Counted from the first letter of the stretch, positions 1 to 7,708 are shown. The stretch: 10,273 bases of DNA from an archaeon (GCA_016550485.1 JABXGV010000191.1:1-10273), one strand, 5' to 3'. A program made the numbers and translations. The notes: generated by a model not told the origin, from the sequence alone.

Positions 1-108
1 AGCGACTGCTGAAAAGTCCAGAGAACGGACCTCAACATGGACTGTGTCCTCTCCGGAGAGGACACAGTCCATGTTGAGGTCCGTTCTCTGGACTTTTCAG
101 CAGTCGCT
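1..108. repeat. Perfect 108-bp palindrome at window edge
   Basis: Bases 1-54 are the exact reverse complement of bases 55-108, with no spacer; the centre is ctctcc|ggagag at 54/55. The right arm continues smoothly into the coding sequence ending at 219. The left arm breaks that reading frame with a TGA at 10-12. A long spacer-free palindrome at the very edge of a window is typical of foldback or assembly artefacts. A true genomic palindrome of this length is unstable in most cells, but it cannot be excluded from sequence alone. Confidence 0.95.
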
Positions 109-219
109 TTTCAGCTAATCCAAGCTCTGAGTATAGGCGGAATCTGCCTGAGTCTCTTCGTCATTCTGCTCTGGAGACTACGGAGACGATTCACCACTCC
201 ACGGGTTATGAGCAGGTAA
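55..219 (+). CDS. C-terminal fragment of a membrane-anchored Ig-repeat surface protein (5' truncated)
   Basis: Only the last 54 codons and a TAA stop are visible. The segment begins in the final strand of an Ig-like domain, with DTVHVEVRS closely matching DTVLVDVRS at the same place in the large gene downstream. It continues into one hydrophobic helix (roughly IQALSIGGICLSLFVILLW) and ends in a basic stop-transfer tail with RLRRR. This is the same anchor design as the 355-3774 gene, so the missing upstream part was probably another large surface protein. An ATG at 37 lies in the inverted left arm of the palindrome and should not be used as a start. Which N-terminal domain the protein carried is unknown. 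Confidence 0.7.
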   Translation, partial: GEDTVHVEVRSLDFSAVAFQLIQALSIGGICLSLFVILLWRLRRRFTTPRVMSR

Positions 220-262
220 GCTATTGAGGACTAGCGTAATCTGTTATAGTTCTAGGCAAGGG

Positions 263-270
263 CTTTAAAA
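263..270 (+). promoter_or_regulatory. Archaeal TATA-like box for the large surface gene
   Basis: CTTTAAAA lies in the 126-bp gap between the upstream fragment's stop and the large gene. It would place the transcription start near 290-296 and leave a leader of about 60 nt. A purine-rich caaggg immediately upstream could act as a BRE. It is assigned by resemblance only. Confidence 0.4.
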
Positions 271-354
271 CCGCCCACTCTACACAAGTTAGAAATAGTT
301 ATGTGGATGAATGGTGGCAACTAGCTCCATCTGATTGTTGTTGAAGTGATTCGA

Positions 355-3300
355 ATGGGTCGATCAATCTGGGCTGATATGTGCACCCTTCTTCTGATTA
401 GCTTCCTGCTGCTACCAGTGACACTCACTAGTGTACAAAGAGATTCATCCATTTTAGAACCTGAAGATGCTCAATCTGAGAGCCTCTTTGCCCTCCCAGA
501 GAGTAGCCCCGTCGTACCGCCAGATGAGGAGGAGCCAAACGACTGGAATACTAGTCTTCTAGTCACGAACATCAACCATCAAGAAGGGGCCTTTGATGGA
601 TATAACCTGTTCACGCTTCAAATCCGAGACAGCGGCTATAGATTCAAGGGTTGGTGGATACTTGTCTTAGACATGGAGGGAAACATCATCATCGATAAAA
701 TATGGGAGGGCGATCCTATTAGGTTCCTTAATTCCACCACCGTTTATGGGCATTATTTAGATCAGACAATGATTTGGAATATGTTTACTGATACCGTACA
801 ACTTCTTGATTTTCACGGGCATCACGATATAGAGTACAACTACGCGAACAACACCTTTCTGACAATCGTAGACTACTTCGTAGAGATCGAAGGCCTTAGT
901 TGTCGGTATGATAGAATAGTCGAATATGATTTCGATGGAACCGAAGTGTGGTCAGTTGACACGCAACCCTTCATCACCCTTGACCAGGTGTGCCCAGACT
1001 GCCCGAGCACTCTCCACGTAGATGCTGTTCACGGAAACACCGTATTCTATGACATAGATGAAGATGTGATCTACTTCAATGCCCGAAACACTAACACGTT
1101 CTACAAGATTGACCACAAGACCGGCGAGCTGCTCTGGGCATTGGGGCAATATGGTGACTTCGCCTTGTACAACATTCATGGTAACCCCCGGGATATTTTA
1201 TGGTACCATTCCCACTCGCTAGAAAAAGTCGATGATAACACGTTCATCCTCTTCGACAACGACCTTCACAATCAAACAAATCCCATTAACGATCGATCCC
1301 GACTAGTTGAGATTACTATCAACGAGACCACAATGACGGCCAACGAGTCCTGGGTCTGGTCCGCACCAGCCGAGTATCACAGTCGAATCTGGGGCGACGC
1401 TGATAGACTCCCGAACGGGAACCGCCTCGGCACCTTTGGCTTTATCAATCACCCAGAGCCCGGCGATACTCTTGGGGGCAGGCTGGTTGAGGTCACTGAC
1501 GCGGGCGAAATCGTGTGGGAACTGAACCTTCCTTACACCGATTACATCCTGGGTGTTTATAGGACGGAGCGATTCCGGTTTGAGCCTATTTTAAGTTCCC
1601 CAGAAGACATCTTCTCCACAACTGGAGACGTGACTGCAGAATGGGATGCCTGGTACAACTTCCGCCCCAAACACACCATCAACGGCACCTACACCCTTTA
1701 CCTCGACGATGCAGAGGTTGACTCAGGCATCGTCTCCTACGACAAGTTCTGGCGCCCCACCAACCTCACCTTCAACTTGGACGGACTCGAAGATGGCCTC
1801 TACAATCTCACCTTAGCAGTCACAGATGGAGAAGGCCACACCGCTACAGATAGCCTCAACATGACGATAGGACCCTTCTACATCGTGCGCGAAGGCCCCA
1901 CAGCCATTGAGAAGGGACAGGAGGGAGCGATGATCCGATGGGATGGATACACAAGCAGCCCTCTGTTCTATAACATCACCTTAGACACTACCTTGCACAC
2001 TGCAGGGACGTGGGATAGTGAAACAATTCCCCTTGACCTTGCCGTGCTAGATGAGGGCAGTACAGATGTAACATTGCGGCTTTACAATGGCACCGACCTC
2101 GTACACACCGATAGCTTCTCGGTCGATGTATATGCGCCGGTTATTCCGGTGATTATCCCCTCTCAACCAAATCAGGTAACGATAACCTGGAATGACACCC
2201 CAACCCTTTCGTGGACCCTCACCGATGATTTCCCATCGTCCTGGAGCGTATTTCTAGAAGATTCATTGGTTGCTCTAGGGTCTTGGACTTCTCAGACGTA
2301 TCTTCTCAATTGGACCGTGCCTCTCCTTGACGAAGGTGAATACAACATCACCGTCGTCGCGTATGACCTCGCCGGACAACGTGCCACCAACACTACTTGG
2401 TTGACAATCGAGTCTCCCAGCCCACCGGCAATTATCTTCCTCTCCGGGCAAACGCAATTCCTGTGGGGACAGGAGAATGCCTTACTATCCTTTGAGATCC
2501 ATGGGGGGCTTCAATGGGCGCTCTGGAGAAACGAGGTCCAGATACGTGGTGCAGGGCTTACCGGGCACCAGCTAGACATCCTGATAGAGAACTGGCAGGT
2601 GGAAGAGTGGAGTCTAGGCATCCACAATGTCACACTTGAGGTAACGGACAGCTTTAACGCCCGAACCTCCTTGACGCTCTGGATTCAGATTCTGATAAGC
2701 CTAGGCGACCCCTATGTGGATGCCTGTTTACATACCTATTCTGAGTGGTACCTCTTCGGAGACAGCGCAGTAGGCGCCCCCGACGAGACCTATACACAAG
2801 TATTCCTCGACTATGGCAACGGCTATGTCACCCTGGATATGGGCGCCGGAGAGGAGGTGCTGGATGGACCCGATGCGGACTTTTGGGTGATAGCCCAAGG
2901 CGGGGAGTACAATGTCCGGGCAGGCAACAGCCTCACCGTCGCCCTCACCACCATCGGTCACGGTCAAGGCACCCAAAGCTTCAACCTTACCGGCACCGGC
3001 CTCACTAAAGCCCGATACATCCGCATCGAATACCGCGACGGCGACACCGTGAGACTCGACGCCATCGTCGCCATACACTACAACCAGATTGGTGGCGACA
3101 CCGATTCCCCCACGGTCAATAGCCCAGCGGACTTCTGGGTCCTTGAGACGCAGACACCCATCTCCTTCACCTGGGAAGCCAATGACACCAATCCCTGGAA
3201 CTACTCCATCACCATCGACGGGAGCATCTATGAGTCCGGTCCCTGGAACGGCTCCGACATACTCTTCAACTATGATATCCCCTCGACAGGAACCTGGGTC

Positions 3301-3774
3301 AAACATAACATCACCCTCACGCTATTCGATGTATGTGGGCTCCACAATCACGATGTCGTCCTCGTTGACATCCTTCCTGTCGATGCGGAAAGTCCCCAGA
3401 TCACTGGTCCGGAGAATTTCTGGATCTTAGAGACACAGACTACTCTCTCTTGGGTCTGGGAGTGTACTGACTTAACACCCAGTAACTACACTATCCTCGT
3501 GGATGGAGTCCTCTACGAAACCGGATTATGGGACGGATCAGCCATCACCTTCAGCTATAATGTGAGCCGAACAGGAATCCTGACAGTCACCCTCACGCTC
3601 TGCGACTTCTTTGGTCACCAGACAAGCGATACCGTGCTGGTGGATGTCCGGTCGCTTCTCAGCGGGCCCGCCGATCCCGTCATCCAACTCGCTTTGACTG
3701 TTTTCATTCTGGGAACCATTATCGCATTACCAGCACTCCTGTTCTGGACCCTCCGAGGGCGCCGCCCCCTCTAG
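355..3774 (+). CDS. Giant surface protein: ASST-type beta-propeller, Ig-like repeats, jelly-roll domain, C-terminal anchor
   Basis: The 1139-residue product starts at ATG 355. GAAGTGAT at 343-350 is a near-match to the archaeal ribosome binding site; a GTG at 346 is the alternative start and lies inside it. A signal helix (about 10-28) is followed by an acidic linker. A propeller of the arylsulfotransferase (ASST/PF05935-PF14269) type spans about 52-410, with blade motifs HHDIEYN, HGN, DIDEDVIYFN, KTGELLW, YHSH, FDND, SR and LPNGN. The likely pocket residues are His226, His285/287 and Arg316. Four Ig-like repeats (413-505, 506-592, 593-686, 687-779) follow, then a discoidin/jelly-roll-like domain (780-912; GAPDETY, LDMGAGE, ARYIRIEY, LDAI), then two more Ig-like repeats (913-1104). 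A helix (1108-1133) and an RGRR tail anchor it. Many NxT/S sequons fit an extracellular location. Its sulfotransferase activity is unproven. It converges on the gene at 3915. Confidence 0.8.
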   Translation: MGRSIWADMCTLLLISFLLLPVTLTSVQRDSSILEPEDAQSESLFALPESSPVVPPDEEEPNDWNTSLLVTNINHQEGAFDGYNLFTLQIRDSGYRFKGWWILVLDMEGNIIIDKIWEGDPIRFLNSTTVYGHYLDQTMIWNMFTDTVQLLDFHGHHDIEYNYANNTFLTIVDYFVEIEGLSCRYDRIVEYDFDGTEVWSVDTQPFITLDQVCPDCPSTLHVDAVHGNTVFYDIDEDVIYFNARNTNTFYKIDHKTGELLWALGQYGDFALYNIHGNPRDILWYHSHSLEKVDDNTFILFDNDLHNQTNPINDRSRLVEITINETTMTANESWVWSAPAEYHSRIWGDADRLPNGNRLGTFGFINHPEPGDTLGGRLVEVTDAGEIVWELNLPYTDYILGVYRTERFRFEPILSSPEDIFSTTGDVTAEWDAWYNFRPKHTINGTYTLYLDDAEVDSGIVSYDKFWRPTNLTFNLDGLEDGLYNLTLAVTDGEGHTATDSLNMTIGPFYIVREGPTAIEKGQEGAMIRWDGYTSSPLFYNITLDTTLHTAGTWDSETIPLDLAVLDEGSTDVTLRLYNGTDLVHTDSFSVDVYAPVIPVIIPSQPNQVTITWNDTPTLSWTLTDDFPSSWSVFLEDSLVALGSWTSQTYLLNWTVPLLDEGEYNITVVAYDLAGQRATNTTWLTIESPSPPAIIFLSGQTQFLWGQENALLSFEIHGGLQWALWRNEVQIRGAGLTGHQLDILIENWQVEEWSLGIHNVTLEVTDSFNARTSLTLWIQILISLGDPYVDACLHTYSEWYLFGDSAVGAPDETYTQVFLDYGNGYVTLDMGAGEEVLDGPDADFWVIAQGGEYNVRAGNSLTVALTTIGHGQGTQSFNLTGTGLTKARYIRIEYRDGDTVRLDAIVAIHYNQIGGDTDSPTVNSPADFWVLETQTPISFTWEANDTNPWNYSITIDGSIYESGPWNGSDILFNYDIPSTGTWVKHNITLTLFDVCGLHNHDVVLVDILPVDAESPQITGPENFWILETQTTLSWVWECTDLTPSNYTILVDGVLYETGLWDGSAITFSYNVSRTGILTVTLTLCDFFGHQTSDTVLVDVRSLLSGPADPVIQLALTVFILGTIIALPALLFWTLRGRRPL
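3094..3654 (+). repeat. Tandem pair of Ig-like units inside the large gene
   Basis: Two adjacent units of about 95 codons can be aligned at DNA level: ttctgggtccttgagac near 3137 matches ttctggatcttagagac near 3419. Their proteins share the pattern SPxxxxPxxFWxLETQT, then NYxIxxDGxxYExGxWxGS, then DVxLVD. This is recent internal domain duplication, fresher than that between the four Ig-like units before the jelly-roll domain. Confidence 0.65.
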
Positions 3775-3914
3775 AAATAAGAGAATCAACTATCCTTCAC
3801 GCCTTCAGTTCGTACACTGTTTACGCCTAGTGTCGCCCTTTGCAGAGAGGGCTTACCTTTTGCCAAGTGAATGGCGTCCAGCGAGGATGATAGCTAAGTT
3901 ATGGGTGGTGGTTC
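3775..3914. other. Conserved convergent intergenic spacer (copy A)
   Basis: The 140-bp spacer lies between the stops of the large plus-strand gene and the 552-aa minus-strand gene. The first 87 bases match 5914-6000 at about 83% without gaps, including 31 identical bases at 3809-3839. That core holds a small dyad, ACACT (3814-3818) and AGTGT (3829-3833), around a 10-nt loop. A pyrimidine-rich ttaccttttg run at about 3853-3862 could terminate the plus-strand transcript. No ORF of interest was seen. Confidence 0.5.
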
Positions 3915-5573
3915 CTAGCCGGAGGAAGATCTCCTCCGGTAGAGGAACACGATGATGACAATGGCCACGATGATGACTACACCGATGATGGCGAGGTTGA
4001 TGGGATTCAGTAGTGCGGATATGATGTTGACGGCGAAGTACAGCTGACCCACTTGCCCTTCGATGTTCCTAACCTCCAATGTGAGATTGTGCAATCCCGC
4101 GGGGAGAATTGGAATCGCGATAGAGGCTGCGGTTTCTTGCCAGTGGGCGAGTAGTGGAAACTCGTCCTCAGCGAGAACGGTGCTACCTTCTAATAGACGA
4201 ACAGTGGCGTTCGCTGTATAACGTCGCTGATAGGTGTCCCAAGCACTGAAACCTACCTCGAGTGGAGTGCCCTCGTAAATAGTATAACTGGTAGTACCCA
4301 ATTCTATGAGCGGTTCGTCGACGAACCTCTGTGCTGTATTAGCAACCCACCTCCAACCAACATCGTTTTCTGTGAGGTTGAGGACCCACTCCCACACGAT
4401 TTCACCCGCTCGGTTCACTTCCACCAAAATTGGCTCGGGGTCTAGGTTGAATTGCCCAACCACGTTTCCATTGGGGAGATGGTTGGCATCACCTTGAGAG
4501 TCACAATAGTAGGATGGTGGGGCAGCCCACGACCAGGTTTCTGTTGCCGTACCTGCGGTCTCATTGACCACAAACTCGACCAACCGGGAGACACCAATTT
4601 CTGGATTGGGTCTGGTAAGGTTGTAAAAGTCGTTGTCAAATATGACGAATGTGCTGTCACCTATGTAGTCACAGGCATGAGTGTGGTAGAAGAGGGAATC
4701 TACTTGTACACCGTTCTGGTTATAGAGTGTCAAACCTGGGCCTTCGCCAACATACCTTCCGGCTACCCATATGGTTTCACCAGAGGTGTGGTTGATCTTG
4801 ACGACACAGTCAAGAGTTCGCACATTGAAGTAGATGGAATCCTCGTCGACATCCCAGTACAAGCTGTTACCGTGCATCCAGTCGATTTCTGTTTTCTTGC
4901 TTTCATTGCGTAGATAGAACTCCTGGGCATCAAAGGGGAAGGTGAGGTTGCCATCCCACCGCCAGAGTTCATTTCCATCTCGGTCATATTCTACAAGATC
5001 ATTTCCCCTCACGCTCATAGTCTTGCCTTCCCAATAGAAGGTCGTGAATTCCTTCCCACCAATAGTGAGGAATGTGTCCGTTAAAGCGTTGTATTCAGCA
5101 TCATGTCCACTTCGAGGAATCGGCAGGATCTCTGTAGTATTGGCTACCATATCCCATAGGGAAAGATTCGTGTCGCCTTTCACGAAGTAGACAACGGTCT
5201 TGCTGTCGATGAGCTGAGGAATCTCAAAAGCTTCCTCTGAAGAATAGAATCCATTGTGGACGTTGCCGTACATATCCATGACAATCATTAAACCTTCTCT
5301 ATCGTTTGACGCGGTTTTATTCGGATAGACTCCTACACCTGTTATGGTGTAGCCATCGAAGGTCTGTGACGTGTTATGGACACGGAAGTGCGATGCATCG
5401 TAAAGCTCGTGGAGCAGCGTTGCATTTGACGGAAGAGACCTGAAACCAAAAGGGGTAACTCCGAAGTCTGATGTGCTAGGATGTGACTGCGGCATCCCCT
5501 TTGTGTTCAAGGGAATGCTAAATAGAAGCACAAACAGGAAAACACCAATAATCATACAAGTTTTTTTCGTCAT
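3915..5573 (-). CDS. Membrane-anchored ASST-type beta-propeller protein, paralogue 1
   Basis: The product is 552 aa. An N-terminal signal helix (MTKKTC then IIGVFLFVLLF) is followed by an ASST-type propeller (about 60-418) with repeated blade motifs: GHDAEYN (156-162), DWMHGN (231-236), DVDEDSIYFN, HTSGETIW, FYHTHA (295-300), IFDND, SR (329-330) and LPNGN (366-370). His234, His297/299 and Arg330 are the candidate active-site residues by analogy with bacterial AssT. One Ig-like domain follows (about 421-516), then a transmembrane helix (about 523-544) and a YRRRSS tail. Numerous NxT/S sequons point to an outward-facing propeller. ATG is chosen because GGAG sits 11 nt upstream, as it does in the paralogue. 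In bacteria the family moves sulfate between phenolic compounds; the donor and acceptor here are unknown, and a non-enzymatic binding role is possible. Confidence 0.8.
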   Translation of the reverse strand: MTKKTCMIIGVFLFVLLFSIPLNTKGMPQSHPSTSDFGVTPFGFRSLPSNATLLHELYDASHFRVHNTSQTFDGYTITGVGVYPNKTASNDREGLMIVMDMYGNVHNGFYSSEEAFEIPQLIDSKTVVYFVKGDTNLSLWDMVANTTEILPIPRSGHDAEYNALTDTFLTIGGKEFTTFYWEGKTMSVRGNDLVEYDRDGNELWRWDGNLTFPFDAQEFYLRNESKKTEIDWMHGNSLYWDVDEDSIYFNVRTLDCVVKINHTSGETIWVAGRYVGEGPGLTLYNQNGVQVDSLFYHTHACDYIGDSTFVIFDNDFYNLTRPNPEIGVSRLVEFVVNETAGTATETWSWAAPPSYYCDSQGDANHLPNGNVVGQFNLDPEPILVEVNRAGEIVWEWVLNLTENDVGWRWVANTAQRFVDEPLIELGTTSYTIYEGTPLEVGFSAWDTYQRRYTANATVRLLEGSTVLAEDEFPLLAHWQETAASIAIPILPAGLHNLTLEVRNIEGQVGQLYFAVNIISALLNPINLAIIGVVIIVAIVIIVFLYRRRSSSG

Positions 5574-5636
5574 TTTATTCTTAGCTCCAAATAGTCCTAG
5601 AAATTAAACTCGTGTAACCCGGTTCTTTCGGCGTAG

Positions 5637-5648
5637 TCAAATAAATAG
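5637..5648 (-). promoter_or_regulatory. TATA-like promoter element of the 552-aa ASST-type gene
   Basis: On the minus strand this reads CTATTTATTTGA. It is conserved as CTATTTAATTGA at the same distance from the paralogous gene, which supports a promoter role. It would put the transcription start at about 5618 and leave a leader of about 45 nt. The ribosome binding site GGAG (5585-5588) lies 11 nt before the ATG. Confidence 0.45.
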
Positions 5649-5754
5649 ATTACTAGCAAGGCTGAAAGCGTGAAATTCAGTAGCTTTGGATAAGGAACGC
5701 CTTGGGTTAGATTTGGATTCGCACAAACCAGAGAAATTTTACTTCTAGGCTGAT

Positions 5755-5913
5755 ATGATTGTGAAACGACGACCTCACCTTCTGTCCCCTCAGCTTCTCA
5801 GCAGACCCGTTGATCCCGTCCTCCAGCTAGCCTTGAGCGTATTCATTCTGGGAACCATTGTTGCATTACCGGCGCTCCTGCTCTGGACCCTACGAGGGCG
5901 CCACCTCCCTTAG
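5755..5913 (+). pseudogene. Orphaned C-terminal anchor remnant of the large surface gene
   Basis: From 5791 the DNA matches the last 40 codons of the large gene (3652-3774) without indels. The frame is preserved and encodes a transmembrane helix (LALSVFILGTIVALPALLL), a basic tail and a stop at 5911-5913. Homology stops abruptly upstream of about 5791, marking the junction of the tandem duplication. An in-frame ATG at 5755 would make a 52-aa single-helix protein starting MIVKRRPH, but only a weak ribosome binding site (ggctgat) precedes it. The default reading is duplication debris; the intact frame leaves open a small membrane protein. Confidence 0.65.
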
Positions 5914-6058
5914 ACATAAGAGAATCGACTGTCCCTCACTACTTCGGTTCGTACACTGTTTACGCCTAGTGTCGCCCTCTGCAAGCAAGGTTTTCCTTTT
6001 GTCAAGTGAATGGTGTTCAGCGAAGATAGTGGCTAGGTGTGGGTGGTGGTTCCTATCC

Positions 6059-7708
6059 TTAGGAGGATCTCCTCCGGTAGAGGAACACGATGATGACAAT
6101 GGCCACGATGATGACTACACCGATGATGGCGAGGTTGATGGGATTCAGTAGTGCGGATATGATGTTGACAAGGAAGTACGCTGAGCCCTGCACACCGTCA
6201 GGGTTCACAATCACTAGGGTGAGATTGTGAAGACCAGCGGGTAACCCAAGGATGGTCATGGCTAGGGCGGTTTTTTGCCAGTGTGGCAGCAACTCTAGCT
6301 CTTGTTCAACTAGGAGCGTCGTACCCGCCAAGACTCGGGCGGTAACGTTTATTGTGTAACTCCGCTTGAACACATCTAAGGCACTGAAACCCACAGTGAT
6401 AGGCACACCTTCGTAGGCAGTGTAGTTCGCCGCATCTAGTTCAATCAGTGGCTCTTCGAGAAAGTGTGTAGCTCCGTTTGCTTCCGTCTTCCAGCCAGTA
6501 TCACCAGTTGTCACGTTCAGGACCATCTCCCATACAATCTCTCCAGCGGGGTTAACTTCCGAGAATATAGGTTCGGGAACTAAACTGGTGAGCACATAGG
6601 TGTTGCCATTCGGGAGACGATTCGCATCACCCTGTGAATGACTGAAATAGGAGGCAGGTGCTGCCCAGGACCAGATTTCCCTAGCGATGTGAGTAGTTTC
6701 GTTGAATTCGATCTCAACGACCCTGCTAATACCGATTTCTGGGTTGGGTCGGGTTAGATTGTAGAGGTCGTTGTCGTAGACGATTAATCGGTTCGGACTG
6801 ATTAGCTCAGCGGCGTGAGCGTGATAGAACAGTGAATCCACCTGTACACCGTGCTTGTTATAGAGGGTGAAACCAGGGCCTTCACCGATGTATCTGCCAA
6901 GCACCCACACGGTTTCATTCGTTGCATGATTCACTTTGACGATGCAGTCCCGGGAGCGCACGTTCATGTAAATCATGTCTTCGTCGACATCCCAGTACAA
7001 GCTGTTAGTGTGCATCCAGTCAATATTCCCCTTACTAGTTTCGTTAGTGAGGTGGAAATCGGTTGCGTTGAATGGGAAGGTAGAGTTGCTATCCCAACGC
7101 CCAATTTCGGTCCCATTCCGGAGGTATTCAACGATATCGCCTCCTTTCACCTGATACGTCTTACCATCATATTCGTAGGTCGTGAGAGTGTGACCGCCAA
7201 GTCCAATAAACGTACCAGTGAGAGGATTATAGTCGACATCGTGGTTCCCCCGCCGAACACCGAGAGGTTCAGACACATTAGTCACTAGGTTCCACAAACT
7301 GAGATTCTGTGCACCTTTTACACCGTGCACAATCGTAGTAGAGTTAATGAATTGGGGGAAGAGAGGCATATCCTCAGGGATGTAGAACCCATTCACTACC
7401 TCACCATTTTCATTGGTAACGATCATGTAGCCGACCCGGTTATTTGATGTTGACTGATTCGGGATAATACCCAGGCAAAAGATTGTGAGTCCCTTGAAGG
7501 ACTGTGTTATATCATGAACCCGGATATCCCTTGCTTCTGCCAACTCAGCTAGCCACGTCGCATTCGACGGAAGAGCCCTGAAACCAAACGGCGCACCTCG
7601 AACATCAGAGAGGTCATGATTTAACTGCGGGACACTTGTGTTTAACGGCGTAACAAAGAGAAGCACAAACAGGGACAGGCCAATAATCATACAAGTTTTT
7701 TTGGTCAT
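6059..7708 (-). CDS. Membrane-anchored ASST-type beta-propeller protein, paralogue 2
   Basis: The 549-aa product has the same architecture as the 552-aa neighbour: signal helix (1-22, with MTKKTCMIIG identical), propeller (about 60-417), one Ig-like domain (about 420-515), membrane helix (about 521-542) and YRRRSS tail. Conserved blade motifs are GNHDVDYN, DWMHTN (230-235), DVDEDMIYMN, FYHAHA (294-299), YDND, SR (328-329) and LPNGN. Candidate pocket residues are His233, His296/298 and Arg329. Over residues 230-299 identity to paralogue 1 is about three in four; elsewhere it is lower, while the last 35 residues are nearly identical. HGN has become HTN here, and NHLPNGN has become NRLPNGN, so substrate use may differ. 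A GGAG 11 nt upstream supports the ATG. Activity and substrate are unknown. Confidence 0.8.
   Translation of the reverse strand: MTKKTCMIIGLSLFVLLFVTPLNTSVPQLNHDLSDVRGAPFGFRALPSNATWLAELAEARDIRVHDITQSFKGLTIFCLGIIPNQSTSNNRVGYMIVTNENGEVVNGFYIPEDMPLFPQFINSTTIVHGVKGAQNLSLWNLVTNVSEPLGVRRGNHDVDYNPLTGTFIGLGGHTLTTYEYDGKTYQVKGGDIVEYLRNGTEIGRWDSNSTFPFNATDFHLTNETSKGNIDWMHTNSLYWDVDEDMIYMNVRSRDCIVKVNHATNETVWVLGRYIGEGPGFTLYNKHGVQVDSLFYHAHAAELISPNRLIVYDNDLYNLTRPNPEIGISRVVEIEFNETTHIAREIWSWAAPASYFSHSQGDANRLPNGNTYVLTSLVPEPIFSEVNPAGEIVWEMVLNVTTGDTGWKTEANGATHFLEEPLIELDAANYTAYEGVPITVGFSALDVFKRSYTINVTARVLAGTTLLVEQELELLPHWQKTALAMTILGLPAGLHNLTLVIVNPDGVQGSAYFLVNIISALLNPINLAIIGVVIIVAIVIIVFLYRRRSS

Larger units (their letters stand above)
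3655..5655. repeat. Copy A of a tandem segmental duplication (about 2.0 kb)
   Basis: This stretch runs from the last 40 codons of the large gene, through the 140-bp convergent gap and the 552-aa gene, to that gene's TATA region. It aligns collinearly with 5794-7795 at an offset of 2135-2144 bp. Both coding and non-coding parts align, which identifies a DNA-level duplication rather than two independent paralogue insertions. Confidence 0.8.
5574..6058. other. 485-bp region between the two ASST-type genes: promoter, unique junction, remnant, conserved spacer
   Basis: No full-length gene lies here. From left to right it contains the leader and TATA region of the 552-aa gene (5574-5655), about 135 bp of unmatched junction DNA (5656-5790), the orphaned anchor-coding end of the large gene (5791-5913), and the second copy of the conserved spacer (5914-6058). 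In that spacer 5948-5978 is identical to 3809-3839, and a pyrimidine run ttttcctttt lies at about 5990-6000. Confidence 0.6.

Noticed and set aside
37..54. ATG at 37 as the start of a 60-aa protein
   Set aside because: These codons belong to the inverted left arm of the palindrome; the protein's similarity to other anchors begins only in the right arm.
2728..3306. 192-codon minus-strand open frame inside the large gene
   Set aside because: It lies wholly antisense to the jelly-roll and Ig-coding region. It is low-complexity (Gly, Val, Asp rich), has no ribosome binding site and no recognisable domain, and is a by-product of codon bias on the sense strand.
2745..3430. Plus-strand frames of 87 and 113 codons overlapping the large gene
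   Set aside because: They are Arg/Ser/Pro-rich out-of-frame translations of the Ig-coding DNA without independent signals.
3919..3939. 8-bp inverted repeat CCGGAGGA/TCCTCCGG at the end of the 552-aa gene
   Set aside because: It has no adjoining T-run on the minus strand, and the paralogue retains only a 6-bp version with a 2-nt loop, so a terminator call is not supported.
4452..4913. 153-codon plus-strand frame opposite the 552-aa gene
   Set aside because: It is antisense to the highly conserved propeller motifs, with no start signals or domain; a similar shadow occurs opposite the paralogue at 6851-7288.
5858..6151. 97-codon plus-strand frame across the spacer and the end of the 549-aa gene
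   Set aside because: Its end (HDDDNGHDDDYTDD) is just the antisense of the anchor-coding region, and the start lacks a ribosome binding site.
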